Below are positions 22,376 to 29,961 of a stretch of 35,237 bases of DNA, one piece after another. The notes beneath the pieces are model-generated. The model had not been told where the DNA came from. It worked only from the letters and a program-made list of their open reading frames with translations, and did not search any database. Numbering within the stretch: the stretch's first letter is position 1; every line of letters starts with the position of its first letter. Source of the stretch: an uncultured Oscillospiraceae bacterium (GTDB lineage Bacteria > Bacillota > Clostridia > Oscillospirales > Oscillospiraceae). The position numbers and the translations under genes are program-made. The stretch spans positions 1-35,237 of the forward strand of contig CAJULM010000029.1 in assembly GCA_910587285.1 (NCBI GenBank). Reading direction: 5' to 3'.

Positions 22376-22789
22376 TTACAAAATCATCACAAAGGTGCCC
22401 GCCGCGATCAGCGCCGCGCCCGCGATGGTTTTCGGGTCCGGCTTCTCGTGGAGCACCACAAAGGCCAGCACAATGGAAATCACCACGCTGAATTTGTCGA
22501 TGGGAATTACCTTGCTGGCCTGCCCCTGCTGGAGCGCGTAGTAGTAGCACAGCCAGGACAGACCAGTGGCGACGCCCGACAAAATCAGGAATAGCCAGCC
22601 CCGGCGGTCGATTTGGGCGATGCCGCCTGCCTTTCCAGTCACCAGGACAATGCCCCAGGCCATGGTGAGCACCACCACCGTGCGGATGGCGGTGGCCAGG
22701 TTGGAGTTAATGCCGTCCAAGCCCAGCTTGGCAAAAATGGAGGTCAGGGCGGCGAATACCGCCGACAATATTGCGAATACAATCCACAT
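22376..22789 (-). CDS. EamA-family half-size membrane transporter
   Basis: A 137-residue protein with five hydrophobic helices and the EamA repeat pattern: IVFAILSAVFAALTSIFAKL at the start, SWLCYYYALQQGQASKVIPI in the middle and PKTIAGAALIAAGTFVMIL at the end. Single-repeat EamA proteins of this size probably work as dimers; substrate unknown. Its ribosome binding site lies in the 3' end of a uvrB-like fragment that stops six bases upstream, as if it had once followed a uvrB gene directly. Confidence 0.9.
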   Translation of the reverse strand: MWIVFAILSAVFAALTSIFAKLGLDGINSNLATAIRTVVVLTMAWGIVLVTGKAGGIAQIDRRGWLFLILSGVATGLSWLCYYYALQQGQASKVIPIDKFSVVISIVLAFVVLHEKPDPKTIAGAALIAAGTFVMIL

Positions 22790-22794
22790 AGAAG

Positions 22795-22872
22795 CTACTT
22801 TCCCTCTCCCCGAAGCTTGATGATCTGATCCCGCAACGCGGCCGCCGCCTCGAACTCCGGCATCTTGGCCGC
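22795..22872 (-). pseudogene. Duplicate of the 3' end of uvrB, copy 3
   Basis: Encodes AAKMPEFEAAAALRDQIIK then LRGEGK and TAG, nearly the same peptide as the true UvrB C-terminus (the UVR motif), but with many synonymous codon differences. No uvrB sequence precedes it beyond the AAKM codons. Confidence 0.85.
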
Positions 22873-22951
22873 GCTCACCCCGTCCGGCGCGGCGTCCCCG
22901 ATGGGATTAGGTGTGGGCGGTATAGGGCGTTTTTTTCTGTTCTAACACCCC

Positions 22952-22986
22952 CATGACGTTGGTTTTTTCCTCTTTTGCTTGGACAT
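22952..22986 (-). pseudogene. Duplicate of the ybaK 5' end
   Basis: From ATG 22986 the sequence follows the first ~12 codons of ybaK with base changes and one deleted base, which shifts the frame (MSKQKRKKPTSW then TAG soon after). The functional ybaK starts at 22364. Together with the uvrB-end copies it shows that a uvrB-to-ybaK interval occurs twice. Confidence 0.75.
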
Positions 22987-22990
22987 GGTA

Positions 22991-23380
22991 TCACTCCCAA
23001 ACCGCGCAGGCAATGCGCGGCGTTCCTCCATCTACAAGGATGGTAAAATGGTTCACCCCGTACTCTGTCACAGGCTCACCGCCACGAACATAGTGCTTCT
23101 CATACCCACTGTGAACGAGATACACGCCGTTCTGCTCCGTCCATTTCAAAGAGGTCTGACGCTCAGTGAAGCCTTCTGTAAACAGCTCAGGGTAATCCCG
23201 CACCACCATCTCAAATTCTTGGATATGCTCATCCGCCGTCTTAGAAATATACCCGGCATCCGTCCTTTCCAACAGCAGTGCATCCGGGCGGAACAGTACC
23301 CGAAACCGCTCTGCCGAAAAAGGTTCCCCCGAACCAAAGGAGATGACCTGATAAAACTGGGTCAGAAATTCGTCCAACAT
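22991..23380 (-). CDS. NTF2/SnoaL-like domain protein
   Basis: A 129-residue protein with the look of a cone-fold NTF2-like domain: FLTQFYQVISFGSGEPFSAE, RFRVLFRPDALLLER, a HIQEFEMVVRDYPELFTEGF helix and a C-terminal sheet with GVNHFTILVDGGTPRIACAVW. No catalytic residues are assignable and function is unknown. Its ATG directly follows the TAA of the uvrB-end copy 2 (TAAATG), with GAGGGGAC inside that copy as ribosome binding site. Between it and ybaK's fragment are only five bases. Confidence 0.75.
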   Translation of the reverse strand: MLDEFLTQFYQVISFGSGEPFSAERFRVLFRPDALLLERTDAGYISKTADEHIQEFEMVVRDYPELFTEGFTERQTSLKWTEQNGVYLVHSGYEKHYVRGGEPVTEYGVNHFTILVDGGTPRIACAVWE

Positions 23381-23458
23381 TTATTTCCCGTCCCCTCTTA
23401 ATTTGATGATCTGATCCCGCAGCGCCGCCGCCACCTCGAACTCCAGCATCTTGGCCGC
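23381..23458 (-). pseudogene. Duplicate of the 3' end of uvrB, copy 2
   Basis: Encodes AAKMLEFEVAAALRDQIIK then LRGDGK and TAA, identical in protein to true UvrB up to LRG but different at many third codon positions. The homology stops just before AAKM. It directly precedes the NTF2-like gene. Confidence 0.85.
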
Positions 23459-23460
23459 CC

Positions 23461-23596
23461 CCCACGCGGCACGCCGCGCGGGGACCCCGATTTGATTTCC
23501 CGCAGGGCGGAATGAATCTGCCCTGCAAAATTCTCCGCTTCGCTCCGAATTTACGACGCAAGCGCCGCCCCGCCTTCGCGGGGCCCCAGGAGGCGG
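23461..23596 (-). other. Non-coding hairpin-rich spacer between true uvrB and uvrB-end copy 2
   Basis: No gene is supported here. It holds GCCCCGC-CTTC-GCGGGGC, GCAGGGC / GCCCTGC with an 11-base loop, and a GGAGCGAAGCGGAG motif that loosely recalls the GGAGCGAGG block of the repeats at 16600 and 28805. It may contain the uvrB terminator but no T-run is seen. Confidence 0.4.
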
Positions 23597-25567
23597 CTAC
23601 GTTCCACTCCCTCTCAACTTGATGATCTGATCCCGCAGCGCGGCCGCTACTTCAAATTCAAGCATCTTTGCCGCCTCCTTCATCTGCTTCTCCAGCTTGG
23701 CGACGGTCTCCATCCGCTGGAGCTTGGTCATCTGGGACAGCTGCTTGTCGTTGTAATCCGGCTTGTCGTCGGCAGACAGGGCCATCAGCTCTCGCACCGC
23801 CTTCTTCACCGTCTTGGGCACAATGCCATGGGCCCGGTTGAACGCATCCTGAATCGAACGGCGGCGCTCCGTCTCGTCCATGGCCCGGCGCATGGAGGGC
23901 GTGATGGTGTCGGCGTACAATATCACGATGCCGTCGGCGTTTCGCGCCGCCCGGCCGATGGTTTGGATGAGGGAGGTCTCCGAGCGGAGGAACCCCTCCT
24001 TGTCCGCGTCCAGAATAGCCACTAAGCTGACCTCGGGCAAATCCAGCCCCTCCCGGAGCAGGTTGATCCCCACCAGCACATCGAACTCACCCAGGCGCAG
24101 GTCCCGGATGATCTCCATGCGCTCGATGGTGTCGATGTCGTGGTGCATATACCGCACCCGGATACCCGCCGTCTTGAGGTAGTCGGTCAAGCTCTCCGCC
24201 ATCTTCTTGGTAAGGGTGGTCACCAGCACCCGCTCATCCCGCTGGGTGCGCTGGGTGATCTCCCCGATGAGGTCGTCGATCTGCCCGTCCACCGGGCGGA
24301 CCTCCACGCGGGGATCCAACAGGCCGGTAGGCCGGATCACCTGCTCCACAATCTGGCCCGACCGCTCCCGCTCGTACTCTCCGGGGGTGGCGGAGACATA
24401 CACCACCTGGTTCAGCCGCTTCTCGAACTCGTCGAACTTCAGCGGGCGGTTGTCGAAGGCGCAGGGCAGGCGGAAGCCGTACTCCACCAGGGTGGTCTTC
24501 CGGGCCCGGTCCCCGTTGAACATGGCCCGGACCTGGGGCAGAGTGGCGTGGCTCTCGTCGATGAACAGCACGAAGTCCTTGGGGAAGTAGTCCAGAAGAG
24601 TGTGGGGCGGCGAACCCACCGGGCGGCCCTCAATCACCCGGGAATAGTTCTCAATGCCGGAGCAGTAGCCCAGCTCCTGCATCATCTCAATGTCGTACAT
24701 GGTGCGCTGCTTGATGCGCTGGGCCTCAATGAGCTTGTTTTCTCCCTCGAAGAAGGACACCCGCTCCTCCATCTCCCGATAGATGTGCTCGATGGCGGCG
24801 TCCATCTTCTCCTTGGGGGTGACGTAGTGGGTGGCCGGCCAGATGGGGATGTTGTTCAGCCGTCGGATGGGAGCTCCCGTCACCACGTTGATCTCGCTGA
24901 GCCGGTCGATCTCGTCCCCGAAGAACTCCACCCGGATGGCGGTGTCCTTCCAGTAGGCGGGCCAGATCTCCACCGTGTCCCCCCGCACCCGGAACATATT
25001 GCGCTCGAAGGCGATGTCGTTGCGCTCATAGCGGATGGCTACCAGCTTTTTGAGCAGGTCCTCGATTTTAATGACCGTCCCCACCCGCAGGGCCACCATC
25101 ATCTTGCCGTAGTCCTCCGGCTCGCCCAGGCCGTAGATGCAGGACACGGAGGACACCACAATCACGTCCCGCCGCTCAAGCAGGGAGGCGGTGGCGGACA
25201 GGCGCAGCCGGTCGATCTCCTCGTTGACGGAGGAGTCCTTTTCGATGAAGGTGTCTGTGTGGGGGATGTAGGCCTCCGGCTGATAGTAATCGTAGTATGA
25301 GACGAAATACTCCACCGCGTTGTTGGGGAAGAACTCCCGGAACTCGGCGCACAGCTGGGCGGCCAGGGTCTTGTTGTGGGCCAGGATGAGGGCGGGCCGC
25401 TGGACCGCCTCAATCACCTTGGCCATGGTGTAGGTCTTGCCCGACCCGGTGACGCCCAGCAGGGTCTGCTCGTCCAGACCGTTTTCTATGCCCGCCGCCA
25501 GGGCGGCGATGGCCTCCGGCTGGTCGCCGCCGGGGGTGTATTCGGAAACCACTTCAAACTTGGGCAT
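23597..25567 (-). CDS. uvrB: Excinuclease ABC subunit B
   Basis: UvrB is the damage-verifying helicase-like subunit that takes DNA from UvrA and recruits UvrC. Visible are Walker A GVTGSGKTYTM, the beta-hairpin region YYDYYQPEAYIP, helicase motif FIDESHATLPQV, SATPGEYERE, the motif VI segment QTIGRAARN and the C-terminal UVR coiled coil (MKEAAKMLEFEVAAALRDQI) that binds UvrC. Length 656 is normal. The start has GGGAGGTG five bases upstream. Its 3' end occurs twice more downstream. Confidence 0.98.
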   Translation of the reverse strand: MPKFEVVSEYTPGGDQPEAIAALAAGIENGLDEQTLLGVTGSGKTYTMAKVIEAVQRPALILAHNKTLAAQLCAEFREFFPNNAVEYFVSYYDYYQPEAYIPHTDTFIEKDSSVNEEIDRLRLSATASLLERRDVIVVSSVSCIYGLGEPEDYGKMMVALRVGTVIKIEDLLKKLVAIRYERNDIAFERNMFRVRGDTVEIWPAYWKDTAIRVEFFGDEIDRLSEINVVTGAPIRRLNNIPIWPATHYVTPKEKMDAAIEHIYREMEERVSFFEGENKLIEAQRIKQRTMYDIEMMQELGYCSGIENYSRVIEGRPVGSPPHTLLDYFPKDFVLFIDESHATLPQVRAMFNGDRARKTTLVEYGFRLPCAFDNRPLKFDEFEKRLNQVVYVSATPGEYERERSGQIVEQVIRPTGLLDPRVEVRPVDGQIDDLIGEITQRTQRDERVLVTTLTKKMAESLTDYLKTAGIRVRYMHHDIDTIERMEIIRDLRLGEFDVLVGINLLREGLDLPEVSLVAILDADKEGFLRSETSLIQTIGRAARNADGIVILYADTITPSMRRAMDETERRRSIQDAFNRAHGIVPKTVKKAVRELMALSADDKPDYNDKQLSQMTKLQRMETVAKLEKQMKEAAKMLEFEVAAALRDQIIKLRGSGT

Positions 25568-25595
25568 GGGGCACCTCCCTCAATGGTGTGTTCTT

Positions 25596-25624
25596 ATCAT
25601 AGAACTGACGTTTTAATATGTCAA
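25596..25624 (-). promoter_or_regulatory. uvrB promoter with possible SOS-type box
   Basis: On the minus strand TTGACA (25619-25624) and TATGAT (25596-25601) are 17 bases apart. The spacer contains AAACGTCAGTTC, that is GAAC-N4-GTTT on the other strand, one mismatch from the gram-positive LexA core GAAC-N4-GTTC. uvrB is a classic SOS gene, so LexA control is plausible. Confidence 0.65.
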
Positions 25625-25647
25625 GCATTATCTTTCGAAAAAAGGAG

Positions 25648-25682
25648 AAAACTTCATGCGCCGCCTGGACGCATGAAGTTTT
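25648..25682. terminator. Hairpin terminator after the chromate transporter genes
   Basis: A perfect 13-bp stem AAAACTTCATGCG / CGCATGAAGTTTT with a 9-base loop. On the minus strand it is followed by a T-rich stretch, so it can end the nadE-chrA transcript ahead of the uvrB promoter. Confidence 0.75.
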
Positions 25683-25690
25683 TGCCCCTC

Positions 25691-26263
25691 TCACATTTGA
25701 AAAATAACCCCCACCAGCGCGGCCAGCCCGATGAAGCAGACGGGGTGCAGCTTTTTCATCGGAGTAAACTTCGCCAGCACAAAGATGACCGCCGCCAGAG
25801 CGATGGCAATCCAGTTGGGGTTGAGGGAGAACGCGCTCTCCAGGCCCTGGGCGGGGCGGAGCAGGGCGATTTTTGCCACTTGCAGGAGGGCGGCGGTAAT
25901 CAGCGCCACCGACGCCGCCCGCAGGCCATAGAACACCCCGTCCACCGCCTTGGACTGGCGGAACTTCTCCAAAAATCCGGCGATGATGAGGATGATGACG
26001 ATGGAGGAGGACACCAGCCCCAGGGTCGCGACGACGCCCCCGGCGACGCCGGCGGTATGGAAGCCCACATAGGTGGCCATGTTCACCCCCATGGGGCCGG
26101 GGGTGGACTCGGAGATGGCGATCATGTTGGCCAGGTCGCCGGGGGAAAACCAGCCGGTGCGCTCCCCCAGATCGGTGAGGAAGGGAATGGTGGCCAGACC
26201 GCCCCCCACAGAGAACAGACCCACCCGGCAGAACTCCAGAAACAGACGAATCAGCGTCATCAT
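25691..26263 (-). CDS. chrA: Chromate transporter family protein, second half-size subunit
   Basis: A ~191-residue CHR-domain membrane protein: LFLEFCRVGLFSVGGGLATIPF, then the family motif STPGPMGVNMATYVG and about five further helices. Short CHR proteins work as pairs of subunits of opposite topology. The start chosen is the ATG pair at 26263/26260, with GGGAGGGG four bases upstream; it overlaps the stop of the first subunit as ATGA, so translation is coupled. An upstream extension in this frame is antisense-like shadow of the first gene. Chromate may not be the natural substrate. Confidence 0.9.
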   Translation of the reverse strand: MMTLIRLFLEFCRVGLFSVGGGLATIPFLTDLGERTGWFSPGDLANMIAISESTPGPMGVNMATYVGFHTAGVAGGVVATLGLVSSSIVIILIIAGFLEKFRQSKAVDGVFYGLRAASVALITAALLQVAKIALLRPAQGLESAFSLNPNWIAIALAAVIFVLAKFTPMKKLHPVCFIGLAALVGVIFQM

Positions 26264-26850
26264 TTTACCCCTCCCTTCGCCGCACGCACACAGAGCCCGG
26301 CCACGCCGGCGGCAATCACCAAAAACACCGGGGACAGCACGAAGCCCAGCACTGTGCCAAGCGCCCCCGCCGGCATGGTGCAGAAGGAGCCGCACACCGC
26401 CAGCACCAGCACCACGGCGTAGATGACACGGGTGGGCCAGTCCAGCACAGCGTTCTTGAACAGCTTGATCACGCTGGACAGAATCAGCGCCACCACCCCG
26501 GCCCGCACACCGTTAAAGGCGTGGACCACAAACTCTAAGTGCATGAAGTTTTGCAGAAAGGCGGCAATCAGCATGATGATCACCAAAGAGGGGAACACCA
26601 GCCCCAGGGTGGCGATCACCCCGCCGGCAATGCCCGCCTGGCTGCGGCCCACAAAGGTGGCGGTGTTCACGGCGATGATGCCGGGGGTGCACTGGCCCAC
26701 GGCGTAATAGTCGGCCAGCTCCTCCTCGGTCGCCCACTTTTTGCTCTCCACCAGCTCCCGCTGAAGGATGGGTAGCATGGCATAGCCGCCGCCGAAGGTG
26801 CAGACCCCAATGCGGGAAAAGGTCAGAAATAAGTCAACGAGCACATTCAT
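26260..26850 (-). CDS. chrA: Chromate transporter family protein, first half-size subunit
   Basis: A 196-residue CHR-domain protein: LFLTFSRIGVCTFGGGYAML near the N-terminus, CTPGIIAVNTATFVGR as the family motif, and hydrophobic helices to the end. GAGGTG precedes the start. It follows nadE by 37 bases in the genomic order read on the minus strand and is coupled to the second subunit. Confidence 0.92.
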   Translation of the reverse strand: MNVLVDLFLTFSRIGVCTFGGGYAMLPILQRELVESKKWATEEELADYYAVGQCTPGIIAVNTATFVGRSQAGIAGGVIATLGLVFPSLVIIMLIAAFLQNFMHLEFVVHAFNGVRAGVVALILSSVIKLFKNAVLDWPTRVIYAVVLVLAVCGSFCTMPAGALGTVLGFVLSPVFLVIAAGVAGLCVRAAKGGVK

Positions 26851-26887
26851 TCGAAATCACCTCGTAATTTGATTTCATGCAGTGATT

Positions 26888-28792
26888 TTATAACGTTTCC
26901 AATTCACCCAGCCACAGCTTTGCCACGGCGTCGGAGGGCATCCGCCAGTCGCCCCTGGGGCTTAGCCCCACCGAGCCCACCTTGGGCCCGTCGGGCAGAC
27001 AGGAGCGCTTGAACTGCTGGGCGAAGAACCGGCGGTAGAAGCTTTTCAGCCACTTGAGCAGCGTTTCCTCATCGTACCGCTCCCCAAAAGCACACCTGGC
27101 AAGGCGCAGCACTTTGCGGGGCGGGAAGGCCCAGCGGATGGCGTAATACAGGTAAAAGTCGTGGAGCTCATAGGGCCCCACCAAATCCTCGGTCCTTTGG
27201 GCGATCTCCCCACCCTTAGGAGGAAGCAGCTCGGGGGAGACGGGTGTGTCCAAAATGTCCCGGAGCACCTCGCCGATGCGCCCGCCCAGCCGGTCCGCCT
27301 CATAGGCCGTCAGGTGGCGCACCAGCGTCTTGGGGATGGAGGCGTTGACGGCGTACATGGACATATGATCGCCATTGTAGGTAGCCCAGCCCAGGGCCAG
27401 CTCGGACAGGTCCCCGGTGCCGATCACCAGCCCCCCCCGCTGGTTGGCCAGGTCCATGAGCACCTGGGTGCGCTCTCTTGCCTGGGCGTTCTCAAAGGTG
27501 ACGGAGTGGTCGTCCATGGACTGGCCGATGTCGGCAAAGTGCTGTTCTACGGCTTTTCCGATGCTCACCTCCACGAACTCCGCCCCCAACTCCTGAGCCA
27601 AAATTTCGGCGTTGGAACGGGTGCGCTTGGTGGTGCCGAAGCAGGGCATGGTGACAGCTAAAATCCCCTTCCGGTCCCGGCCCAGCAGGTCAAAGGCCTT
27701 GGCGGTGATGAGAATGGCAAGGGTGGAGTCCAGCCCGCCGGACAGCCCCACCACCGCGCAGGGGGCGTTGGTGTGTTCTAAGCGCTTTTTCAAGCCCAGA
27801 GCGGCGATGGTCAGAATCTCCTCGCACCGCTCGGCCCGATGGGACTCGTCCGCCGGGATAAAGGGGGTGGGGGAGACGGGGCGGGTGAGGGAGGTGTCGC
27901 CAAGATTCAAATTGAAATGAATGGTAACAGCCCCGTCTGGTCTAACGGCAGAGTTGTTCATCCGGCGGCGCTCATGGGCCAGCCGTCCCACGTCGATCTC
28001 GCTGACGGTCAACCCCGTCCCGAACCGCTTCTCCGCCAGCAGAATGCCGTTTTCCGCAATCATGTTGTGGCCCGCGAACACCAGGTCGGTGGACGATTCC
28101 CCCTCCCCCGCGTCGGCGTAGACATAGGCGCAGCACAGCCGCCCGGACTGGCCCGTCACCAGAGCGCGGCGGTAGTCCGCCTTACCCGCCACCTCGTCGG
28201 AGGCGGACAGGTTCAGGATGAGGGTGGCGCCCTCCGCCGCCAGAGCGCCGGAGGGCGGCTCTGGCGCCCACAAATCCTCGCAGATTTCAACTCCCACAGT
28301 GAGCTCCGGCAAAGTATAGCAGTTGAACAGCCACCGGGGGCCCATATCCGCCCAATCGCCGCACAGCCAGACCGGTTCCGCGCAGTTCTGGCCGGAGGCA
28401 AACCAGCGGCCCTCGTAAAACTCGCCATAATTCGGGATATGTGATTTTGGCACCAGCCCCAGCAGCTCGCCTTTGTGCATAACGGCGGCGCAGTTATAGA
28501 GTCTATGATTCGTATTCCGCACCGGCACCCCCAGGGCAGTGAGCAGATCGAGCTCCTTGGTTTCCTCCAAAATGCGGCCCAGTGCCCGCTCCGCCCCGTC
28601 CAGCAGGGTGGGCTGCAAAAATAGGTCGCCGCAGGTGTACCCGGTGACGCACAGCTCCGGCAGGGCCAGGACCTTTACACCCTGGGCCGCCGCCTCTCTC
28701 ATCAGCGATATGATTTGCCCCGCGTTGTAGTCGCAGTCGGCCACCCGGATCTTGGGCGTGCCCGCCGCCACCTTCACAAAGCCGTCTCTCAT
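26888..28792 (-). CDS. nadE: Glutamine-dependent NAD+ synthetase
   Basis: It makes NAD+ from nicotinate adenine dinucleotide with ammonia taken from glutamine. The N-terminal nitrilase-like glutaminase has the Glu46 (LPELCVTGY), Lys116 (VPKSHIPNYGEF) and Cys171 (VEICEDLW) triad. The C-terminal synthetase has the PP-loop SGGLDST at 351-357, and later GTGDLSELALGWATYNGDHM. Length 634 is typical of the two-domain enzyme. AAGGAGG lies eight bases before the start. It is read from a promoter ~170 bases upstream through a structured repeat. Confidence 0.97.
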   Translation of the reverse strand: MRDGFVKVAAGTPKIRVADCDYNAGQIISLMREAAAQGVKVLALPELCVTGYTCGDLFLQPTLLDGAERALGRILEETKELDLLTALGVPVRNTNHRLYNCAAVMHKGELLGLVPKSHIPNYGEFYEGRWFASGQNCAEPVWLCGDWADMGPRWLFNCYTLPELTVGVEICEDLWAPEPPSGALAAEGATLILNLSASDEVAGKADYRRALVTGQSGRLCCAYVYADAGEGESSTDLVFAGHNMIAENGILLAEKRFGTGLTVSEIDVGRLAHERRRMNNSAVRPDGAVTIHFNLNLGDTSLTRPVSPTPFIPADESHRAERCEEILTIAALGLKKRLEHTNAPCAVVGLSGGLDSTLAILITAKAFDLLGRDRKGILAVTMPCFGTTKRTRSNAEILAQELGAEFVEVSIGKAVEQHFADIGQSMDDHSVTFENAQARERTQVLMDLANQRGGLVIGTGDLSELALGWATYNGDHMSMYAVNASIPKTLVRHLTAYEADRLGGRIGEVLRDILDTPVSPELLPPKGGEIAQRTEDLVGPYELHDFYLYYAIRWAFPPRKVLRLARCAFGERYDEETLLKWLKSFYRRFFAQQFKRSCLPDGPKVGSVGLSPRGDWRMPSDAVAKLWLGELETL

Positions 28793-28804
28793 AGCACGGC
28801 CTCC

Positions 28805-28958
28805 TTTGTCAGTTCCTTGTTGTCACGCTCGCGTTGGGCTGGCTTGACGGCCCGGCTTCCCTCCGTCTCGGTCTGGTCTCCGGCCCGCCGCGCGGGCCTG
28901 CGCTCTGCCTCGCTCCAGTCCATCCGGGCCTGCCAGCCTACGCTCGCGCTTCTCTGCG
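28805..28958 (-). repeat. GC-rich structured repeat, copy B, forming the nadE leader
   Basis: Covers most of the gene-free stretch 28793-29121 together with two promoters. On the minus strand it shows AAGCGCG, TGGAGCGAGG, a hairpin GGCCCGC-GCG-GCGGGCC, CCGAGACGGAG and GCGTGACAA in the same order as copy A. It lies between the nadE promoter and its ribosome binding site, so it is transcribed as 5' leader. A 66-codon frame through it shows no protein-like character I trust. Confidence 0.55.
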
Positions 28959-28960
28959 GT

Positions 28961-28989
28961 ATCATACCCCAATTCCTCCAAAAATGCAA
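28961..28989 (-). promoter_or_regulatory. nadE promoter
   Basis: On the minus strand TTGCAT (28984-28989) and TATGAT (28961-28966) are separated by 17 bases. Confidence 0.6.
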
Positions 28990-29052
28990 CGGGGAGCCTC
29001 CACAAATTCTGGAAATCTCTCTCCGCTTTTTATGGAATTCATAGCCTGTTCA

Positions 29053-29081
29053 TTGATTTCCTTTAAAAAATGGTGTAAACT
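29053..29081 (+). promoter_or_regulatory. Promoter of the pnp-mtaD genes
   Basis: TTGATT (29053-29058) and TAAACT (29076-29081) are separated by 17 bases in an AT-rich stretch, ~40 bases before the start of the phosphorylase gene. Confidence 0.55.
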
Positions 29082-29121
29082 ATATTGATTCAACAAAATT
29101 TTACTGTGGGAGGTTGCAGTC

Positions 29122-29946
29122 ATGGCTTATACATTTGAGCAATACCGCCAGAGTGCTGATTACATCAAGGAAAAAATCGGGGATTTTATCCCCAAAGTCG
29201 CCATGGTTCTGGGCTCCGGCCTGGGCTTTTTGGGGGACGTGGTGGAGACCCCAACCGCCATCCCCTACGGGGATATTCCCCACTTTAAGGCCTCCACCGC
29301 CCCCGGCCACAAGGGCCGGCTGGTCTTCGGCACCCTGGCTGGGCAGAAGGTGGCCGTCATGCAGGGCCGGATGCACCACTACGAGGGCTATGGCTACGAC
29401 GAGGTGTCCTACGCCGTGCGGGTGCTGCGCCTGCTGGGCTGCGATACCCTCATCGTCACCAACGCCGCCGGCTGCGTGCGCACCGACTGGCAGGCCGGGG
29501 ACCTGATGCTCATCACCGATCAAATCAAGCTGTTCTCCGAATCTCCCCTGCGGGGGAGCAATCTCCCGGAGTTTGGCGTGCGTTTCCCCGATGTCTCCCA
29601 TCTGTACACCCCCCGGCTCCAGGACACGGCCCGGAAGGCGGCGGCGGAGCTCTCCATCCCCCTGCGGGAGGGGGTTTACTTCTACTGCTATGGCCCTCAG
29701 TACGAAACCCCCGCCGAGGTCCGGGCCGCCCGCATTCTGGGGGGCGATGCGGTGGGTATGTCCACTGCCCCCGAGGCCATTGTGGCCGGCCACTGCGGCA
29801 TGGAAGTGCTGGGCTTTACCCTGCTGTCCAACATGGCCGCCGGCATTCTGGACCAGCCCCTGTCCGAGCAGGAGGTGCTGGACGCCGCCGAGGCCGCAAA
29901 GGACAAGTTCTCCCGGCTGGTGCTGAGCTGCCTGCAAAAGCTGTAA
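29122..29946 (+). CDS. punA: Purine nucleoside phosphorylase (trimeric type)
   Basis: It splits inosine, guanosine and related nucleosides into base and ribose-1-phosphate. The N-terminal VAMVLGSGLGFLGD holds the phosphate-binding serine; MQGRMHHYEGY, TNAAGCVRTDWQAGDLMLI and YGPQYETPAEVRAARILG are family signatures, and GMSTAPEAIVAGHCGMEVLG is typical of the trimeric class. Length 274 is normal. GGGAGGT precedes the start. It is 15 bases from the deaminase gene, and the two would convert MTA-type nucleosides via the inosine analogue to hypoxanthine. Confidence 0.95.
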   Translation: MAYTFEQYRQSADYIKEKIGDFIPKVAMVLGSGLGFLGDVVETPTAIPYGDIPHFKASTAPGHKGRLVFGTLAGQKVAVMQGRMHHYEGYGYDEVSYAVRVLRLLGCDTLIVTNAAGCVRTDWQAGDLMLITDQIKLFSESPLRGSNLPEFGVRFPDVSHLYTPRLQDTARKAAAELSIPLREGVYFYCYGPQYETPAEVRAARILGGDAVGMSTAPEAIVAGHCGMEVLGFTLLSNMAAGILDQPLSEQEVLDAAEAAKDKFSRLVLSCLQKL

Positions 29947-29961
29947 AGGAGGAGTGCTTTC

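Noticed and set aside
23241..23561. 106-codon minus-strand frame over uvrB-end copy 2
   Set aside because: It reads the uvrB copy in the wrong frame; the copy in frame ends with its own TAA.
24140..25300. 386-codon plus-strand frame opposite uvrB
   Set aside because: His/Leu/Val-rich shadow of a highly conserved gene.
28789..28989. 66-codon frame in the nadE leader overlapping the nadE start
   Set aside because: Its start lies upstream of the promoter -10 region and its sequence corresponds to the dispersed repeat; no sign of selection as protein.
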